From JAKOUY01 sp037045185 (GTDB lineage: Bacteria > Actinomycetota > Acidimicrobiia > Acidimicrobiales > Ilumatobacteraceae): a stretch of 64,000 nt of DNA. The number at the start of each line of letters is the position of its first letter. The first letter of the stretch is position 1. Below the pieces are notes generated by a model. That model had not been told where the DNA came from. It did no database searches and saw only the letters and a list, made by a program, of their open reading frames with translations. The translations under genes were made by a program, and so were the position numbers. The stretch is from the NCBI GenBank assembly GCA_037045185.1, contig JBAOHQ010000004.1, positions 682,001 to 746,000 on the forward strand, read 5' to 3'. Positions 19,658-29,024 of this stretch are shown here, piece by piece.

Positions 19658-21260
19658 CGGCGCCCACCCCACCCAGCAACATGCCCATCCGCTCGGCGGT
19701 CGCCTCGGCCCGGTCCAGTTCGCCGATGACCCGGCCGCGATGCAGCACGACGATCCGGTTGGCGAGATCGAGGATCTCCTCCAGCTCGGTGGAGATCAGC
19801 AGCACGGCGATCCCGGCGGCCGCCGCGGCGCGCAGTCGAGCGCTCATGTACTCGATGGCGCCCACGTCGAGACCTCTGGTCGGCTGGGCGGCCACCAGCA
19901 CGGTGGGGTGATGGCTCAGCTCCCGGGCCAGCACGACGCGCTGCTGGTTACCGCCCGACAGGCTGGCAAAGGGGGCGTCGGGCCCGGCGCCGTGGATGTC
20001 GAACTCCTCCATCAGCGCCAGGGCCCGGCGGCGCAGCTCGGGCCGGCGGACGAACCCGGCGGTGCACACCGAGCCGATGCGGTCGAGCAGCAGGTTCTCG
20101 GCGACGGTCATGGTCAGCACGCAGCCGGAGTCGTGGCGGTCCTCGGGGATCACGGCCACCCCGAGGCCGGCCAGCGCCCCGGCCCGACCGGTGTGGGCGA
20201 CGGTCCCGTCGACGCTGACCGCGCCGCCGTCGAGGTGCACCAGGCTGGACAGCAGGTCGCCCAGCTCACGCTGGCCGTTGCCCTCGACGCCGGCGACGCC
20301 GAGGATCTCGCCGGCATGGACCACCAGTGACAGGTCGTCGAGCACCGGCGACCCGTGGCGAACCACCCGGGCCCGATCGATCACCAGCACCGGGCGCGCC
20401 GGGGCGGCAGCGGAGGCGTCGGCAGTGGGGCTGGCCCGGTGGTCCGGATCGGCGATCACCAGTTCATCGGTTGCGCCCAGCGCGGCGGCGCTGTTGCGCA
20501 GGGACACCCGCCGGCCCACCATCGCCGTTGCCAGGTCCAAGGCGGTGGCGTCGGCGGTGCGGCGGTGATCCACCACCCGGCCCTGGCGCATGATGGTGAC
20601 CACGTCGGTGGCGTGCAGCACCTCGGTCAGCTTGTGGCTGACCAGCGCGACGGCTCGCTGCTCGTCGGCCACCACGTGGCGCAACGTGGTGAACAGCTCG
20701 TCGCTCTCCGCCGGGGTGAGTACCGAGGTGGGCTCGTCGAGGATCAGGATGGCCGGGTCGCGGCGCAGGCACTTGATCAGCTCGACCCGCTGGCGCAGCC
20801 CGGCCGACAGGTCGCCGACGCGCCGGTCGGGGTCGATCGTCAGGCCGAAGCGCTCGGCCGTCGCGGTCACCTCGCGGCGGGCCTGGGCACGGTCGAAGCG
20901 GCGGTGGTCCCCGAGCAGCACGTTCTCCCACACCGTGAGCTGGTCAACCAGGCTGAGGTGCTGATGGACCATGCCGACGCCCAGCTCGGCGGCGGTCTGC
21001 GGGTCGTGGATGACGGTGGGCATCCCACGGAGCATGATCGTCCCGGCGTCGGGGTGGACGAGGCCGATCAGCATCTTCATCAGCGTCGACTTGCCAGCGC
21101 CGTTCTCCCCCAGTACGCCGTGGATCTGCCCGGCGCGCAGTGACAGGTCCACGCCGTCGCAGGCGAGGATCGAGCCGTATCGCTTGGAGATACTGCGCAG
21201 TTCGACAGTCGGGGGAGGGCTTGCGCCCTCCCCCGATCCGTCAACTCCCGTGGAGTGCAC
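19650..21260 (-). CDS. BMP-family ABC importer ATPase with two nucleotide-binding domains
   Basis: ATPase of 536 residues with tandem ABC domains, as in ribose and nucleoside importers. Domain 1 has Walker A GENGAGKST, signature LSAGLRQR and Walker B ILILDEPTS. Domain 2 has a degenerate P-loop region GVEGNGQRE, signature LSGGNQQR and Walker-B-like VLVAAQPTRGLD where the usual acidic residue is Gln. One working and one altered site is normal for this family. It lies five bases downstream of the binding-protein stop. Confidence 0.92.
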   Translation of the reverse strand: MHSTGVDGSGEGASPPPTVELRSISKRYGSILACDGVDLSLRAGQIHGVLGENGAGKSTLMKMLIGLVHPDAGTIMLRGMPTVIHDPQTAAELGVGMVHQHLSLVDQLTVWENVLLGDHRRFDRAQARREVTATAERFGLTIDPDRRVGDLSAGLRQRVELIKCLRRDPAILILDEPTSVLTPAESDELFTTLRHVVADEQRAVALVSHKLTEVLHATDVVTIMRQGRVVDHRRTADATALDLATAMVGRRVSLRNSAAALGATDELVIADPDHRASPTADASAAAPARPVLVIDRARVVRHGSPVLDDLSLVVHAGEILGVAGVEGNGQRELGDLLSSLVHLDGGAVSVDGTVAHTGRAGALAGLGVAVIPEDRHDSGCVLTMTVAENLLLDRIGSVCTAGFVRRPELRRRALALMEEFDIHGAGPDAPFASLSGGNQQRVVLARELSHHPTVLVAAQPTRGLDVGAIEYMSARLRAAAAAGIAVLLISTELEEILDLANRIVVLHRGRVIGELDRAEATAERMGMLLGGVGADA

Positions 21261-21265
21261 CAGGA

Positions 21266-22395
21266 TCAGCCGCCCCCGTAGGCCTTACCCTTGATCTCAC
21301 CGAACTGGGCGGCGAGCTTGCCGGCGGCGATGTCGGCGTACACCTGGTCCATGGCCGACTGCTGCTCAGGCGTCGGCTGGCAGATCTGGGCGCCCGGCTG
21401 GGGATCGATGCCCACCTTGAACACGCGGGTCGAGCCCTCCGTGAACGTGCCCGAGAGGATCTCGTTGAAGATCGTCGTCAGGTAGTCACCGGCGTCGAAG
21501 CGGACCTGGATGTCGTACTTCAGGTCGGTGCGGGCGCAGGCCTTGCTGGACCCGGCCGACATCACGATCAGCCCCTTGTCGTTGGCCAACTTGACGACGG
21601 GCTCGTGGGCGCCGCCGAGGAACGGGTAGACCGCCCCGGCGCCATCGGCGATGGCTGCGTTCAAGGCCTCCGTGGCGCCGGCGGTGTTGTCGAAGTCGTA
21701 CGGGAAGTTGCCGCTGGCGACGTACTTGTCGGAGAACGCCGGGTCGACGGCCTGCAACCCGAGCTCGAAGGCCAGGTACGCCTCCTTTTCGAAGTTCTCG
21801 TCGGAGGCGCCGATGAACACGCTCTTGGCGCCGCCCTTGGCCTTCAACAGCAGGCCGGTGGCGTACCCGGCCGTGTAGCTGATCTCCGAGGAGTCGTCCT
21901 GGCTCTGGGCCAGACCCGGCAGCACCGGCTGGCCGGCACCGCAGTTGCAGTACCAGAAGATGTCCTGGTACTTCTCGGTGAGGTCGGCCAAGGGCGCGGC
22001 CAGCGAGCTGGCCCCGACGAGGATCATGTCCACGCCCTGCTGGGCGAGGTTCTCCAACTCGGTGGCGGCGGCGTCGGACTTGATCTTGTCGACGACGATC
22101 GGGTCGCCGAAGCCGTAGGTGGTGGAGACCTCCTTGGTCTTGTCGACGAGGGCTTGGTAGTAGGCGCCGTCGTCGGCGGGTCCGGCGGTGGCGATGCCGA
22201 TGACGACCTTGCCGTCACCGTTGGCGTCGAACTTGGCGACGGCGTCGGCCGGCGTCATCGCCACCATCGTGTCGCCGGTGGGCGACGCTGCGGTGTGGTG
22301 GCAGGTGTGGTGGCGGGTGTGGTGGCGCTGACGGTGGCGCCCAGGCCAAGGGTGACGACGGCCGTTGCGGCCATCAGGACTGCTGGTTTCTTCAT
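21266..22395 (-). CDS. BMP-family substrate-binding protein, frame break after the signal peptide
   Basis: Periplasmic or surface binding protein (PF02608-like; the family captures purine nucleosides among other ligands). The main body runs from 22267 (IGIATAGPADDGAYYQALVD, VGASSLAAPLADLTEKYQ, FLGGAHEPV, VRFDAGDYLTTIFNEIL). It lacks a signal sequence in that frame, but an ATG at 22395 with GGGGGA before it encodes a clear signal peptide (MKKPAVLMAATAVVTLGLGA) and a TTPATTP linker in another frame. A missing base at about 22286-22294 joins them and yields about 376 residues. It is the only lesion of this direction in the window. It heads the transporter gene set. Confidence 0.87.
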
Positions 22396-22413
22396 GGTTC
22401 CCCCAGAGGTATG

Positions 22414-22456
22414 CGAATGTTAGGTGTGCCTATCATAGATGTAATGCTGAACATTA
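22414..22456 (-). promoter_or_regulatory. AT-rich promoter region of the BMP importer genes
   Basis: This short AT-rich island in GC-rich DNA lies between the Rieske and binding-protein genes. On the minus strand TATGAT (plus 22432-22437) is a near-consensus -10 box about 37 bases before the ATG at 22395. An inverted repeat AATGTT (22416-22421) and AACATT (22450-22455) flanks it, which could be an operator. No convincing -35 box is visible. Confidence 0.4.
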
Positions 22457-22465
22457 GTCGGGCTG

Positions 22466-23653
22466 TCAGTCTGTGTCGTGGCGCCTCCCCGTCGCCGGCC
22501 ACCCGGCGCGATAGTGCTGGACGAGCCACTGGTTGAACTGGACGTGGCTCTCCTCCTGCCAGCTGTACCGGCCGCGTGCGGCGAAGCGGCTGGTGAGGCC
22601 GCGCTGCACCTTCGTCGTGGCGTCCTGATCCTGCTGGACGAAGACCTGCACGCCGGCGTCGCTCATCGTCAGCAGGTGATCGAACATCGGGTGCTCGAGG
22701 GCGCTGGGGTGGAACAGGTAGCCGATCTCGACGTCGATCGTCGACGCCGTCTTCGGGCGGACGATGAAGAAGAACGCCTGGTCGGGGGCGGTGCCCAGGC
22801 ACAGCGTGGGTGGGAGCAGGGCGAAGGTGCTGCGGGAACGCTCCTCGTCGGTGAGCCTCGGGAAGATCGGCATCAACGCCTTGGTGGTGGCGTTGAACCC
22901 GCCGTCCATGTGGGTGTAGCCGTTGGTCCGGAAGATCACGTTGCTGCCCGGTTGCCAGTCCACCGGGAACGCAGCCAGCTCGCTGGGGCAGAACTCCTGG
23001 ATGGTGTGGTGCAGCTTGTTGGCGTGGTACCCGTCGTTGAAGTTCTCGAACATGACCTTCCAGTTCCACGGCAGGTCGGTCAGCGTGAAGGTCCCCGGAC
23101 AGACGACGTCGTCGAGGTCGTAGTGGTCGAGGTACGGGGCGTAGCCCGCCAGGCTGGGCGCCAGCGGGGTGGCGTCATGATCGAAGTGGACGAACACGAA
23201 CCCCCGCCAGATCTCCACGTTCAGCGCCGGGAGCGGGTACTCCTTCTTGTCGAACCCGGCGGTGCGTTCCATCGCCGGGGCGCCGAGCAGCCGCCCGGTG
23301 AGGTCGTAGCTCCACAGGTGGTAGAGGCAGGTGAACTTGGTGCAGTTGCCCTCGCCCTCGGCCACCGTCATGCCGCGGTGCTGGCACACGCTGGAGAACG
23401 CCCGGATCGTGTTGTCCTTGGCCCGGGTGACGATGATCGGTTCGTTGTTGACCGTCGTGGTGAAGTAGTCGCCCACGGTGGGGACCCGGCTGGCCCGCCC
23501 GACGCACTGCCAGTTCGTGGCGAACACGTGCTGGCGCTCGAAGGCCAGGAACTCCTCGTCGGTGTAGACGACCGCAGGCAGGGTGACCGCCGTGGCGACA
23601 TCCGTGATCGAGGCGTCGAAGCTGTCCAGCAGGTCGGGTGTGAGCACGGTCAT
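22466..23653 (-). CDS. Rieske [2Fe-2S] aromatic/N-demethylase-type oxygenase, large subunit
   Basis: Oxygenase alpha subunit of 395 residues. The Rieske ligands are CQHRG (about residue 90) and CLYHLW; the mononuclear iron site is within FENFNDGYHANKLHH. The layout resembles choline/betaine-type and phenylpropionate-type oxygenases that hydroxylate or remove N-methyl groups. No reductase gene is adjacent, so electrons must come from elsewhere. AGGAGGAG precedes the ATG. Two palindromes lie 25-71 bases upstream, inside the end of hyuB, and may give it separate regulation. Confidence 0.9.
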   Translation of the reverse strand: MTVLTPDLLDSFDASITDVATAVTLPAVVYTDEEFLAFERQHVFATNWQCVGRASRVPTVGDYFTTTVNNEPIIVTRAKDNTIRAFSSVCQHRGMTVAEGEGNCTKFTCLYHLWSYDLTGRLLGAPAMERTAGFDKKEYPLPALNVEIWRGFVFVHFDHDATPLAPSLAGYAPYLDHYDLDDVVCPGTFTLTDLPWNWKVMFENFNDGYHANKLHHTIQEFCPSELAAFPVDWQPGSNVIFRTNGYTHMDGGFNATTKALMPIFPRLTDEERSRSTFALLPPTLCLGTAPDQAFFFIVRPKTASTIDVEIGYLFHPSALEHPMFDHLLTMSDAGVQVFVQQDQDATTKVQRGLTSRFAARGRYSWQEESHVQFNQWLVQHYRAGWPATGRRHDTD

Positions 23654-25311
23654 GGTCGAGTCTCCTCCTGGCTCTCGTTCATGTCACCACATGAATCGAC
23701 AGTTCGTTCATGTGGTGACATGAACGAGGCGGGGGCGAAGGGCGCGGGCGCGCCGTAGCCGCCGCCGCCGGGGAGGTCGAGGCGCACGACGTCGCCCGGG
23801 GCCAGGGTGACCCGGGCCTGGGTGCGAACCGGAGTGCCGTTCACGGTGAACGCACCCGCTGCGCCGGGGCCGCCACCGAAGATGCCCTGCGGCGGATCGC
23901 TGAGTCGCGAGGTCACGGCGTTGAGCTGCCAGGGGCGCTCGGTGTCCACGGTGAACTCGATGGTCTGGCCGAGCCCGCCGATCTGGGCGCCGTCACCGCC
24001 CGAACCCTGGCGGAGCTCCTTGCGCAGGAAGTGGATGGGCGCCGAGGCCTCCACCACCTCCACCGGTACGGCCGACACGCCCGTGGGGTACGAGCACGCC
24101 GACAGACCGGGTTTGGTGGCCCGGGCGCCGACACCGCCGGCGTAGGTGAACATCGCCGTGATGAACGGGCTGCCGTCGTCGTGGTTGCCGCTGACCTGCA
24201 TGGTCCACACCGCCCCGCTGCCCTCGGCCATGGCCTGTGCCGGGCGGATCTGGGCCAGCGCCTTCAGCAAGGCGTTGGGCAGGAACATCCCCACCACATG
24301 GCGGGCCGTGCACGGCTGGGGCGACACGGCGTTGACGATCGACCCCTCGGGGGCCTCGACCTTGATGGGCGCCAGGCTGCCGTGGTTGTTGGGCAGGTCG
24401 GGGTTCAGCACGCTGCGCACCGTGAAGGTGGTGTAGGCGTGGGTGTAGTTGCGGACCACGTTGATGCCGTACGGGCTGGCGCCCGACGAGCCGGTGTAGT
24501 CCACCAGGATCTCGCCGGCCAGCGGATCCACGGTCACCGCGCAGACGATGTCGATCGTGCTGCCGTCGGCCAGGTCCAACACGGCCGACGCCGAGTAGGC
24601 GCCCGCCGGAAGCTCGCCGATCGCCGCCCGCGTCGCCGCCTCGCTGCGCTCGATGATCTCGTCGGCCAGTGACTCGATGTCGTCGAGGCCGTGCTGGTCG
24701 CACAGCGCGGTCAGGCGCTGTGCGCCGACCTCGCCGCTAGCCATCTGGGCGTGCAGGTCGCCGGCCATGTGATCGGGCTGGCGGACGTTGGACAGGATGA
24801 AGCGCCACACGTCGTCGTTGCGCTCGCTGGCGCCGTCACGGCCGATCATCAACCGGCAGATCGGGATCCACAGGCCCTCCTCGAACACGTCCCGCGCGCC
24901 GGCGCCGATCCCGTACCCGCCCACGTCGGTGTGGTGGATGGTGGAACCGAACAAGGCGATGGCCCGCCCGCCGCGGAACACCGGGTACAGCACCGTCACG
25001 TCCAGCAACTGCCCTGCCGTCTTGTACGGGTCGTTGGTGATCAGCACGTCGCCGGGCGTCAGGGTGTCGGTGGGGTACTGCTCCAGCATCGCCGAGGCCG
25101 CCCGGGCGAGGCTGTTGATGTGCCCCGGTGTTCCGGTCACGGCCTGGGCCACCATCCGGCCGCGGCGGTCGAACACGGCGTTGGCCAGGTCACCGGCCTC
25201 ACGCACGATCGGGCTGAAGGCGGCGCGCTGCAGCGCCTTGGCCTGCTCGTTCACCGTGGCGATCAGGCTCTGCCACAGGACTTCCAGCTCGATGGCGTCG
25301 AAGCGGCTCAT
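23650..25311 (-). CDS. hyuB: Hydantoinase B / 5-oxoprolinase-type beta subunit
   Basis: Subunit of 553 residues that with HyuA forms an ATP-dependent amidohydrolase for cyclic imides (5-oxoproline, N-methylhydantoin) or a related carboxylase. It has the family N-terminus (LEVLWQSLIATVNEQAKALQ), ITNDPYKTAGQLLDVTV, STIHHTDVGGYG, and GSGGDGAQIGGLGQTIEF, ending in the Gly-rich VRLDLPGGGGYGAP. About 25 extra residues follow that Gly-rich end; they are encoded by the paired palindromes and look like read-through of an inserted regulatory block. It overlaps hyuA upstream by four bases and the Rieske start downstream. Confidence 0.92.
   Translation of the reverse strand: MSRFDAIELEVLWQSLIATVNEQAKALQRAAFSPIVREAGDLANAVFDRRGRMVAQAVTGTPGHINSLARAASAMLEQYPTDTLTPGDVLITNDPYKTAGQLLDVTVLYPVFRGGRAIALFGSTIHHTDVGGYGIGAGARDVFEEGLWIPICRLMIGRDGASERNDDVWRFILSNVRQPDHMAGDLHAQMASGEVGAQRLTALCDQHGLDDIESLADEIIERSEAATRAAIGELPAGAYSASAVLDLADGSTIDIVCAVTVDPLAGEILVDYTGSSGASPYGINVVRNYTHAYTTFTVRSVLNPDLPNNHGSLAPIKVEAPEGSIVNAVSPQPCTARHVVGMFLPNALLKALAQIRPAQAMAEGSGAVWTMQVSGNHDDGSPFITAMFTYAGGVGARATKPGLSACSYPTGVSAVPVEVVEASAPIHFLRKELRQGSGGDGAQIGGLGQTIEFTVDTERPWQLNAVTSRLSDPPQGIFGGGPGAAGAFTVNGTPVRTQARVTLAPGDVVRLDLPGGGGYGAPAPFAPASFMSPHERTVDSCGDMNESQEETRP
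23678..23724. repeat. Paired 18-base palindromes upstream of the Rieske gene
   Basis: TTCATGTCACCACATGAA (23678-23695) and TTCATGTGGTGACATGAA (23707-23724) are each palindromic with 7-base arms and a 4-base centre. They are reverse complements of one another, with centres 29 bases apart. Together they could also pair as one 19-bp stem. They lie within the last codons of hyuB and just before the Rieske gene, so they could be a double operator or an attenuating hairpin. Confidence 0.7.
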
Positions 25312-27396
25312 CGGGTGGTCTCCAGGCGGTCACAGATCAGCGAGCCGTCGTCGTGGACGGTGACCCGCCAGCCGGGGCGGATCACCGCCGTGGTCTCGCG
25401 CTCCTCGACGATGGCCGGGCCGTCGAAGGTCTGGCCGCGGCCGAGGTCGGTGCGCCGGTAGACCGGGGTGTCCGCGGCGGGCGCGCCGCGCCAGAAACGC
25501 ACCGGGCGGGTGCCCGTCGCCACGCCCTGCTGGTCGCCCAGCGCGGCCTTCGGTTGCACGTCGGCGGCGCGGGCGTAGGCGGACAGCCGCCAGGTGACGG
25601 CCTCGATGGGCACGTCGGGAATCGTCAGCCCGTAGATGCGCCGGTAATCGGCGTCGAACCGTTCACGCACGGACCGATCGTCACCCGGCCAGGCCGCACC
25701 CTCGCCCACCCAGATGGTGATCTCGTTGCCCTGCCCGGCGTAGCGGGCGTCCACGCCGTAGCGGAAGCGGATGGCCGAGTCGTCCACCCCGGCGGCGGCC
25801 AGGACCCGGCGGCCCTCGGAGCGCAGCTCGTCCAGCAGGGCGTCGCGCTCGCCGGCGTCCACCCCCGTCAGCGGGCGGACCATCGAGCGGGCCAGGTCGA
25901 TGCGCACCGGGGTGACCAGCGTGCCGAAGGCCGACAGCACGCTGGCGTTCACCGGGAACACCACTCGCGGCGACTCCAGCAACTCGGCCACGCCGCAGGC
26001 GTGCACCGGGCCGGCGCCGCCGAAGGCCAGCACGGTGATGCCGCGCAGATCGACGCCCTGCTCCACGGCGTGCATCCGCGAGGCCGCGGCCATGTTCTGG
26101 TTGACCAGTTCGTGGATGCCGGCGGCGACGTCGTCGACCGACAGCCCGAGCGGATCCGCCACGCTGCCCAGCGCGTCGCGGCAGGCCGCCAGGTCGAGGG
26201 CCATGTCCCCACCGAGGAAGTACCGGGCGTCGAGCATCCCGAGGGTCAAGTCGGCGTCGGTGACGGCCGGCTTGGTGGCGCCGCGCCCGTAGCACGCCGG
26301 CCCGGGATCGGCGCCGGCGCTCTCCGGGCCAACCTTCAGCAGCCCGAGATCGTCGAGGCGCGCCTGGCTGCCGCCACCGGCGCCGATCTCCACCAGGTCA
26401 ACCGACGGAACCGAGACGGGGAAGCCGGAGCCCTTCTTGAACCGGTAGATCCTGGCGACCTCGAAGGTGTTGGTGAGGTCCGGCTCGCCGTGCTCGATCA
26501 GGCACGACTTGGCGGTGGTCCCACCCATGTCGAAGCACAGCAGGCGTTCCTCGCCGAGGCGCTGGGCGAAGAAGCTGCCGGCCAGTGCGCCCGCGGCCGG
26601 GCCGGACTCGACCAGGCGGATGGGCGCCCTGGCGGCGTCGTCGGCCGAGACCACGCCGCCGTTGGAGAGCATCATCAACACCGACCCGCCGAAGCCCTCG
26701 GCGGCCAGCCACTTCTGCAACTCGTCGAGGTACGGGCCGATCACCGGCATGGTGGCCGCGTTGCACGCCGTGGTGATCATTCGCGGGTACTCGCGGATCT
26801 GTGGCGAGATCTCGGCCGAGATGCACACCGGGATGCCCAATTCGGCTTCCAGGCGGGTCGGCGACGAGCCGTTCGTTGGCCGGGTTGGCGTAGGCGTTGA
26901 TCAGGCACACTCCGACGGCCTCCACCTCGGCGGCGCGCAGCTCGGCGACCAGCGCGCCGAGCGCGGCGTCGTCGGGCGGGGTCACCTGCGCGCCCGTTGC
27001 GGTGGTCCGTTCGGCCACCTCGAACACCAGACGGCGAGGCACGGGCGGGGCGGGGAACTCGATCTGCAGGTCGTACATGTCGTAGCGGTGCTCGCTGCGG
27101 ATCTCCAGCGTGTCGCCGAAGCCCGCAGTGGTCACCACAGCGGCCCGGCCGATCTTGCCCTCGATCAGCGCGTTGGTGATCAGCGTCGTGGCGTGGACGA
27201 TGGGCGCCGTGATCTCGGCCGGGCTGACCCCGGCCTTGGCCAGCAGCAGGCGCACACCCGTGCGCACCCCGTCGAGCGGCGCCGAGGGCGTGGTCAGGGT
27301 CTTGTCCACCTCTACCCGGCCGGAGGCGGCATCGAGCAGCACCACGTCGGTGAAGGTGCCGCCGATGTCGACGGCCAAGCGCCAGTCGGCGGTCAT
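25308..27396 (-). CDS. hyuA: Hydantoinase A / 5-oxoprolinase-type ATPase subunit, one frameshift
   Basis: Sugar-kinase/Hsp70-fold ATPase subunit partnering HyuB. The N-terminal frame from 27396 shows the phosphate-binding LAVDIGGTFTDVVLLD and VHATTLITNALIEGK. One extra base at about 26853-26857 (GGCGGG on the plus strand) breaks the frame at the segment ADRLEAELGIPVC. The second frame continues with MITTACNAATMPVIGPYLDE, LCFDMGGTTAKSC and LAFGGAGPVHACGVAELL to the stop at 25308. The joined protein is about 695 residues, the usual size. Overlap with the cupin (ATGA) and hyuB shows one operon. Confidence 0.9.
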
Positions 27397-27797
27397 CGGC
27401 CACCTCGCGGTGGCGCGAAGACGTCGAGGATCCAGACTTCGTCGAGCTCGTCGTCACCGATGAACACGCTGTCGCCGTGCCACACCGTGACGGGAGCGAG
27501 GTACACGTCACCCTCGTGGAGCACCACTCGCTGAGGGTCGTCCCGGTCGGCGCTGATGCGGAAGTCGAGCGCGCCGCGCATGATGATGCCGAGTTGCTCG
27601 TTGGTCTGGTGCTGATGGATGAGCGATCCGGCGGCGCCGCCGGCGATTCGCCAGAACCACAGCTCGAGATGCTCGCCGCTGATGATCCGCCGGCGGAACC
27701 CGGGGCGGTCGGTCTCGACGAAGGCTGCCTCGTCGAGGAAGTAGCAGTACCGCGGGTCAGCGGTGACGCCCGGCGTCTGGCGGTCGATCGCGCTCAT
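27393..27797 (-). CDS. Cupin-domain protein
   Basis: A 134-residue single cupin barrel. The metal-binding motif is HQHQTNEQLGIIMRG (two His and Glu), and the second cupin motif has VYLAPVTVWHGDSVF (His). Small cupins in catabolic operons act as dioxygenases, isomerases or ligand sensors. The ATG at 27797 overlaps the regulator stop (ATGA) and the stop overlaps hyuA, so it is translated within the same operon. Confidence 0.85.
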   Translation of the reverse strand: MSAIDRQTPGVTADPRYCYFLDEAAFVETDRPGFRRRIISGEHLELWFWRIAGGAAGSLIHQHQTNEQLGIIMRGALDFRISADRDDPQRVVLHEGDVYLAPVTVWHGDSVFIGDDELDEVWILDVFAPPRGGR

Positions 27798-28492
27798 AGC
27801 AGGCGCTCCACCATGCGCCGCTCGACGTCGTCGAGGTGGGCGATCACGGCGGCCTCGGCCTTGCGAGCATGGCCCTTGCTGACTGCGTCGGCGATGTTGC
27901 GATGGGCCTCGGTGGCCTCGGCGATGATCTGGTCGACCTCGGTGCGGTTGACCTCGGCGTACAGCAGGGAGGCGAACTCGCCGCTGCCGAACAGCGAGGC
28001 CAGGGCCTTGGCGTGGACCTCGGTCAGCATCGGGTTGCCACACGCCCTGGCCAGGGTGCTGTGGAACATCCGGTCGATCGCCCGGAAGTCCTCCAGGCCG
28101 TGCGGCTCGCGGGCGGCCAGTTCGACCAGCGCGGCACAGTCCTCCTCGCTCGCCCGCTTGCTGGCCAGGCCGGCGATGGTGGGCTCGATCACCTGGCGGA
28201 CCTCGAACAGCTGGCTCACGAGGGCCTTGCGGTCGTCGCCGGTGAAGTTCATCGCCGGGAGATGCTCGGCCACCACGGTGCGGTTGCCGCGGCGCTCGAT
28301 GTATCCGGACATCATCAGACCCTGGATGGCCTCACGCACCGACGTACGAGCAACCCCGAACTCCTGGCACAGCACCCGCTCCGCGGGCAGGGGCATCCCC
28401 GGCGTCAGCTGCCCGGTCTGGATCGCGTCGGCCAGTTGCTGGCGGATCTCCGACGACACGGTGCGCCGGGCGATGGGATCGAAGCTGCTCAT
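27794..28492 (-). CDS. FadR-subfamily GntR transcriptional regulator
   Basis: Regulator of 232 residues with an N-terminal GntR winged helix (residues about 10-75; LPAERVLCQEFGVARTSVRE, then GYIERRGNRTVV) and an FCD ligand domain with candidate metal residues in FRAIDRMFHSTLARACGN and EATEAHRNIADAV. FCD regulators sense small carboxylated pathway metabolites and bind TGGTnnnACCA palindromes. Such palindromes occur 30 bases before the first operon gene (29011-29023) and before the VOC operon (12350-12360), so it likely represses both and itself. Confidence 0.92.
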   Translation of the reverse strand: MSSFDPIARRTVSSEIRQQLADAIQTGQLTPGMPLPAERVLCQEFGVARTSVREAIQGLMMSGYIERRGNRTVVAEHLPAMNFTGDDRKALVSQLFEVRQVIEPTIAGLASKRASEEDCAALVELAAREPHGLEDFRAIDRMFHSTLARACGNPMLTEVHAKALASLFGSGEFASLLYAEVNRTEVDQIIAEATEAHRNIADAVSKGHARKAEAAVIAHLDDVERRMVERLL

Positions 28493-28495
28493 CGT

Positions 28496-28981
28496 CTACG
28501 ACAGCCCGTAGGCCGCGAACCGGCGGCGTTCGGCGGGGATGTCCAGCGGGTCGATGATCGCCTGGTGCTCTGCCGCACCCCAGTGCTCGGCCGGCACCAG
28601 CCACATGACCTCGAACTCCAACCCGTCGGGGTCCCGGGCGTACAGGCTCTTGTTGGCGCCGTGATCGCTGGCGCCCACCAGCGCCCCGGCGGCCCGCAGG
28701 CGCTCGGCCATCTCGTCCAGCTCGGCCAGCGTGGGCACCTCCCAGGCCAGGTGGTACAGGCCCACCGTGGAGCGGCCAGCCTGGCTCGCCCCGGCGAGGG
28801 TGCCGATGGTGAACAGGGCGAGGTCGTGGTGATTGTCGCTGGCCGGGGCGCGCAGGAACACGAACGCCCCGTCGGGATGTTCGATGATGGTGGAGAACCC
28901 GAGCACGTCGGCGTAGAAGTCGCGTGTCCGCCGGGCGTCACGCACGTAGAGCACGGCGTGGTTCATCCTCGTGATCGGCAT
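28496..28981 (-). CDS. VOC-family extradiol-dioxygenase-like protein
   Basis: A 161-residue single-domain VOC protein like small catechol 2,3-dioxygenases. Ligand candidates are His in RMNHAVLYVRDARRTRDFYA, His in VGLYHLAWEVP and Glu in DPDGLEFEVMW, the standard H/H/E triad. It is the first gene of the leftward catabolic operon and is preceded by the operator at 29011-29023 and an extended -10 box. Ring opening of a hydroxylated intermediate is plausible, given the Rieske enzyme in the same operon. Confidence 0.85.
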   Translation of the reverse strand: MPITRMNHAVLYVRDARRTRDFYADVLGFSTIIEHPDGAFVFLRAPASDNHHDLALFTIGTLAGASQAGRSTVGLYHLAWEVPTLAELDEMAERLRAAGALVGASDHGANKSLYARDPDGLEFEVMWLVPAEHWGAAEHQAIIDPLDIPAERRRFAAYGLS

Positions 28982-29010
28982 TCGGCCCCCTGGTCCCGTC
29001 GCTTGGACTG

Positions 29011-29024
29011 ATGGTCAGACCATA
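29011..29024 (-). promoter_or_regulatory. FadR-type operator and overlapping -10 box of the catabolic operon
   Basis: ATGGTCAGACCAT (29011-29023) is a perfect palindrome with TGGTC/GACCA arms, 30 bases before the VOC start at 28981. On the minus strand TGCTATGGT gives an extended -10 box (TATGGT at plus 29019-29024) that the palindrome overlaps, the layout expected for repression. The following minus-strand bases match the rightward site for 18 bases. It also overlaps the histidine kinase stop. Confidence 0.72.
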
